A stretch of 64,000 nucleotides of DNA from Anniella stebbinsi. Its lineage: Eukaryota > Chordata > Lepidosauria > Squamata > Anniellidae. The notes under the pieces are model-generated. The model was given only the letters and a program-made list of their open reading frames with translations. It searched no databases and was not told the origin of the DNA. The stretch spans positions 176,402,382-176,466,381 of the forward strand of contig JARDYH010000003.1 of NCBI GenBank assembly GCA_029215795.1, in the 5' to 3' direction. Positions 63,553-64,000 of this stretch are shown here, piece after piece (position 1 is the first letter of the stretch; each line of letters opens with the position of its first letter). The translations under genes and the position numbers were made by a program.

Positions 63553-64000
63553 TATGAGCACGTTTTCCTAGAAAACCGAAGCTTCATTTTCAAGGCCAAG
63601 ATAAGCATGACATTTAATACAATGAATGTGCATACTATTATGTAAACAGCAAAATAGTAACCCCAGGGAAGCCTTAAGTTCGGGGGCGGGGGTGGTAATC
63701 TTCTCTTTCCCTGCAAAGGTCTCCTTAGGAAATTCACCTCTCTAAATATTCTATTTGTTTTTAAGGGAAGCTTCCATTTATGTCAGAGGGAGCTATTCTT
63801 GAAAAACAGATAGTAGCTCTGGGGAAAAAAAATCTCAGACAGTGGCAGGGACAGAAATTTAATGCCCCTTACCCACAGTATCCCAAGGCTTTCCAGGCTT
63901 CACTGTAGCTAAATACTTAACAAAAAATATGCACATTAATTACATTCATGGAGTTAACAGTCATGTTTCAAGCTTCCTATATCTGGAGAATTATTTCTAT
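63553..64000. other. probable 3' untranslated region or flank
   Basis: Follows the last stop codon. No AATAAA is found; AATACA at about 63617 is only a weak candidate. If synteny with human holds, the neighbouring gene to the right would be CD164 on the minus strand, but no CD164 exon is visible. Confidence 0.4.

Noticed and set aside
63549..63737. 62-codon minus-strand frame with a hydrophobic segment, considered as the CD164 end
   Set aside because: The hydrophobic part is not followed by a CD164-like cytoplasmic tail and overlaps the end of exon 35; position alone is not enough.
1..64000. CRISPR arrays, operons, ribosome binding sites, bacterial or viral genomes
   Set aside because: The window is spliced vertebrate intron/exon DNA; no spaced direct repeats or prokaryotic gene layout is present.

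Overview
The window looks like nuclear DNA of a non-avian reptile, most probably a squamate (lizard or snake). The grounds are: GT-AG introns of a few hundred bases to about 5.7 kb; CR1-type LINE ends carrying the typical 'atagaatcatagaat' tract; tRNA-derived SINEs; an R4/Dong-like LINE; a Tc1 relic; solo LTRs; and many short inverted-repeat DNA transposons. The species cannot be fixed from the sequence alone.

Only one cellular gene is supported. It lies on the + strand, enters from the left edge, and its last coding exon seen here ends at 63552. I found 35 exons from 1762 to 63552. They join in matching phase at every junction and total 5,091 bases, which is 1,696 codons plus a stop. The protein is the large C-terminal part of what I believe is CCDC162 (coiled-coil domain-containing protein 162, annotated in human as the pseudogene CCDC162P next to CD164). 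Exons 1-24 encode a mainly helical, non-repetitive region. Exons 25-34 encode long coiled coils. Exon 35 encodes a short basic, serine-rich tail. No stop or frameshift interrupts the frame.

The rest is intron filled with repeats. Region by region: 1-12.5 kb holds exons 1-9, a tRNA-derived SINE, several palindromic repeats, and the first copies of two GC-rich transposon families (called A and B here). 12.5-25 kb holds exons 10-17 and A copies 2 and 3. 25-34 kb holds exons 18-19, a solo LTR, a CR1/L2-type LINE end with a 179-codon open fragment, and two B copies. 34-41.8 kb holds exons 20-25. 41.8-45.8 kb is intron 25, where a CR1 remnant was split by two A copies, one of them carrying about 627 bases of foreign GC-rich DNA. 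45.8-54 kb holds exons 26-32 and a second solo LTR of the same family. 54.5-59 kb is intron 32, with a GC-rich palindromic array and a Tc1 relic that contains another solo LTR and a LINE tail. 59-64 kb holds exons 33-35, an R4/Dong-like LINE relic and a reversed tRNA-SINE.

The most interesting material is family A: eight copies of a CpG-rich element of about 355 bases with ends like GGCYCCCTCTACAAG and 3-base target duplications. One copy (44312-45212) has exchanged its middle for a stretch resembling a CpG-island promoter or first exon. That is the structure expected of gene-fragment capture by a DNA transposon. Family B copies share an internal hairpin whose two arms change together.
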